Below are positions 6,696 to 8,287 of a stretch of DNA of 8,287 nt, in pieces. Location: the NCBI GenBank assembly GCA_025996815.1, contig BNTT01000142.1, forward strand, positions 1-8,287, written 5' to 3'. The notes under the pieces are model-generated. The model was not told where the DNA came from. It was given only the letters and a program-made list of their open reading frames with translations, and searched no databases. The stretch comes from Bacteroidia bacterium. Lineage in GTDB: Bacteria > Bacteroidota > Bacteroidia > Bacteroidales > Azobacteroidaceae. How positions within the stretch are numbered: position 1 is the first letter of the stretch; the number at the start of each line of letters is the position of its first letter. Made by a program: the position numbers and the translations under genes.

Positions 6696-7976
6696 TTATC
6701 CCAATCTTTCTTTATTTGCTTTTGCCTCATCATTATTAGGATTTATTTCAATAGCTTTGTTATAACATTGTAACGCTTCTTCTTCTTTATTTAGTTTTTC
6801 TAACAAAACACCTTTGTTGTTCCACGCACCATCATCATCAGGATTTATTTCAATAGCTTTATCGTAACATTTTAATGCTTCATCATCTCTATCTAATTTA
6901 GAAAACAGAAGTCCTTTGTTGTACCACACACTATCATCATCAGGATTTATTGCAATAGACTTATCGTAACATTTTAATGCTTCATCATCTCTATCTAATT
7001 TAGAAAACAGAGTTCCTTTGTTGTTCCACGCTCCCCAATTATCAGGATTTATTTCAATAGAGTTATCGTAACATTGTAACGCTTCTTCTTTTTTATTTAG
7101 TTTTTCTAACAAAAAACCTTTATTGTGCCACGCTCTTGGATTATTTGGATTTAAAAAGATTGCACTTTCTGCATATATTTTAGCTTTATCAACATCTTCA
7201 ACGCTTGCATAACACCATGACAAGAACGCATAAATACGAGATAAATCATTGTAGTTTATTTTATTGGAATATTTTTTTAATAATTTATTGAATTTATCTA
7301 TTGCCACTGTATTTTTATTTGAGAAACAGTCAATCAAGGCATCTGCCCAATCTTTTTCAAATTCAGTAGCGTTTGGGTCATTAAGAATATTTTTTGCATT
7401 TTCTATATTATCAGCTTTACGAGTTTCGCTTGGTTCGGTATTGATAAGAGCTTGCAAGCGAGTAGTTATTTCTGTACTTTGCTCTTCATTGTCCTTTATA
7501 TGTTTTATACAAATTTTTGCCTCTTCTCTGATTGTTTCGATTTTATTTTTTTCTTCCAGGAATTGTTTTTCAAAATCATTTATTTTTTCTACAAATTCTT
7601 CATTAGCCTCTCTTTTCCAATCTTGAAATTCTTTCTCAGCTTTTTTTATCCAACTTAATCCAAATAAAAAAATTATCACGGGTATCACAAAACCAATAAT
7701 GGTCGCCAATATCCCGATAATAACTAATAGATTATTACTACGACTTTTTTCATTTTCTAAATTTTCTTTTTTTACCTCAAATCGAGCTTCCATTTCTGAA
7801 TAATGGCTTACGTTGGCAGTTTTCAATTCTTCAAGTTGTTTTTCCAACATGCCGATGCGTATGCTTTGCTCTATTAGTTGCTGTTGGGTTGCTGCGTCAA
7901 CAGTTTGCGGCATTTGCTTTTGTGCCGAAAGAAATATCGGCAACAGCAATAAAATAATGAAGATAGTTTTTTTCAT
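6696..7976 (-). CDS. Signal-peptide, transmembrane, coiled-coil and TPR protein
   Basis: This is a 426-residue protein of unknown specific role. I start it at the ATG at 7974-7976 because it opens a clean signal peptide, MKKTIFIILLLLPIFLSAQ, with the SAQ end typical of Bacteroidota. A GTG at 8034-8036 would add 20 charged residues. After the signal come a Gln/Glu-rich helical stretch, a transmembrane segment at residues 83-110 (LLVIIGILATIIGFVIPVII...), a charged coiled coil at about 111-170, and an alpha-helical linker. Five TPR units of 34 residues run from about 247 to 416 with the W/Y..KG.....A..CY..AI.I.P pattern, followed by a partial capping helix. TPRs bind proteins, so this may be a membrane-anchored scaffold. 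No catalytic motif is visible. The DNA is very AT-rich. No promoter was found upstream. Confidence 0.8.
   Translation of the reverse strand: MKKTIFIILLLLPIFLSAQKQMPQTVDAATQQQLIEQSIRIGMLEKQLEELKTANVSHYSEMEARFEVKKENLENEKSRSNNLLVIIGILATIIGFVIPVIIFLFGLSWIKKAEKEFQDWKREANEEFVEKINDFEKQFLEEKNKIETIREEAKICIKHIKDNEEQSTEITTRLQALINTEPSETRKADNIENAKNILNDPNATEFEKDWADALIDCFSNKNTVAIDKFNKLLKKYSNKINYNDLSRIYAFLSWCYASVEDVDKAKIYAESAIFLNPNNPRAWHNKGFLLEKLNKKEEALQCYDNSIEINPDNWGAWNNKGTLFSKLDRDDEALKCYDKSIAINPDDDSVWYNKGLLFSKLDRDDEALKCYDKAIEINPDDDGAWNNKGVLLEKLNKEEEALQCYNKAIEINPNNDEAKANKERLG
6729..7136 (-). repeat. Four 102-bp direct repeats encoding TPR units
   Basis: Four consecutive 102-bp units encode TPRs 2-5; a shared AGGATTTA on the plus strand recurs at 6738, 6840, 6942 and 7044 (TGGATTTA at 7146 belongs to the first, diverged TPR). 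The two middle units share an uninterrupted stretch of about 51 identical bases, while the outer two share the LLEKLNK.EEALQCY version. This points to recent duplication within the gene. It is coding, not CRISPR. Confidence 0.85.
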
Positions 7977-8036
7977 TGTGAATTTTTTATTTAATCTTTC
8001 TTTTTTATTCATTTTCTTTTCAATCATTTTCATCAC

Positions 8037-8162
8037 CCTATCAAAATCTGACTCAAAAAGGCGGTCTTGAATGGGGCGGTATTTTTCAAACTCGTTTTCG
8101 GCGTGTTGTTTGGCGAAGTCCGCAATAATTTTGTTGGCAAGCCAAAGTGTTATATCTTTATT
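8037..8162 (-). pseudogene. 3' remnant of a gene cut by the IS (possibly RhuM-like)
   Basis: The minus-strand frame is open from the IS junction and encodes about 42 residues with protein-like character: DITLWLANKII, then AENEFEKYRPIQDRLFESDFD. The E-F-E-K-Y-R-x-I-Q-D-x-L-x-x-S-D-F-D pattern recalls the C-terminal end of RhuM-family proteins of Bacteroidota, but this is from memory and the piece is short. The upstream part is missing because the IS end abuts it. The same frame has no stop before the TPR signal peptide and runs straight into that gene, so the original stop of this gene is not visible. Confidence 0.45.
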
Positions 8163-8287
8163 GGTTCTACTGGGAATTGTGTGGAAAGAGCATTAAATCA
8201 CCGTTAAAGAAGAGAATAGCCGTTCTGAAATTAGCGGTATTTCTATAACCTCTTCCGATTGTTTTTAACTCTTGTATTGCCCCGTTT
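8163..8287 (-). mobile_element. Right end of the same IS, right copy, inverted
   Basis: This is the reverse complement of 3-127 with one difference (A at 8245 where the left copy predicts G). It holds the same terminal sequence, GGTTCTACTGGG..., starting at 8163, and continues beyond the right edge. The two copies therefore face each other with the 3' ends of their transposase genes pointing into the window. The insertion interrupts the gene remnant at 8037-8162. Confidence 0.75.
8167..8287 (-). CDS. Transposase C-terminus, partial, second copy
   Basis: Minus-strand reading from the right edge to TAG at 8169-8167 gives the same terminal residues as the left copy, beginning NGAIQELK. The only base difference is a synonymous Tyr codon (TAT here, TAC on the left), so the two copies are separate but almost unchanged. 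The catalytic part is outside the window. Confidence 0.65.
   Translation of the reverse strand, partial: NGAIQELKTIGRGYRNTANFRTAILFFNGDLMLFPHNSQ

Noticed and set aside
6729..7136. Regular repeats that could suggest a CRISPR array
   Set aside because: The period is 102 bp with no conserved-repeat and unique-spacer pattern, and the units translate to 34-residue TPRs in one open frame.
7977..8036. GTG at 8036 as the start of the TPR protein
   Set aside because: It would put 20 charged residues before a clean signal peptide, and the codons belong to the in-frame remnant of the upstream gene.
7264..8070. Plus-strand frames opposite the TPR gene
   Set aside because: They are Phe/Ser-rich translations of the antisense of AT-rich coiled-coil DNA, without a domain, and overlap a well-supported gene.
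1..8287. Terminal inverted repeats as telomeres of a linear plasmid or phage genome
   Set aside because: The repeats encode the end of a transposase with a stop codon and an IS-like terminus, and the frame is cut at the window edge. An IS copy at each side explains them better.

Overview
The window looks like accessory DNA from a member of the Bacteroidota. Two promoters have the TTTG-N20-TAnnTTTG form of that phylum. Start codons lack clear Shine-Dalgarno sequences and sit in A-rich contexts. The gene content fits too: a lipoprotein with an early lipobox Cys, a DUF2490 outer-membrane protein, an AAA_14/DUF4143 ATPase and an AbiE pair. I cannot name a genus. All intact genes lie on the minus strand.

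Layout, left to right. Positions 1-127 are the end of an insertion sequence (IS) carrying the last 40 codons of a transposase, probably ISL3 family. Positions 141-1445 encode a complete AAA_14/DUF4143 ATPase. Its own promoter (1534-1565) and leader are built on four tandem 33-bp units (1441-1572). Positions 1581-3944 encode a 787-residue exported lipoprotein that joins an N-terminal nucleoside-hydrolase domain to a C-terminal glycoside-hydrolase domain resembling GH101. Positions 3972-4655 encode a DUF2490-type outer-membrane protein. Positions 4652-5452 and 5449-6273 are an AbiEii nucleotidyltransferase toxin and its AbiEi winged-helix antitoxin, with a promoter and a palindromic candidate operator upstream. 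Positions 6387-6674 encode a small GIY-YIG protein with a terminator-like hairpin in its 3' end. Positions 6696-7976 encode a membrane-anchored coiled-coil/TPR protein. Positions 8037-8162 are the 3' remnant of a gene (perhaps RhuM-like) cut by a second IS copy, whose end fills 8163-8287 in inverted orientation.

How the genes may work together: abiEi, abiEii and the DUF2490 gene are linked by two 4-base ATGA overlaps, and the lipoprotein gene follows after 27 bp. These four genes therefore look like one transcript from the abiEi promoter, an unusual pairing of a type IV toxin-antitoxin with two cell-envelope proteins. The envelope pair (1581-4650) is visibly richer in G+C than the AT-rich DNA on its right, which suggests a mosaic origin. 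The two IS ends are nearly identical (one silent difference in 125 bp) and face inward. The segment could be the inside of a composite transposon, or a contig that simply stops in a multicopy IS. The sequence alone cannot separate these.
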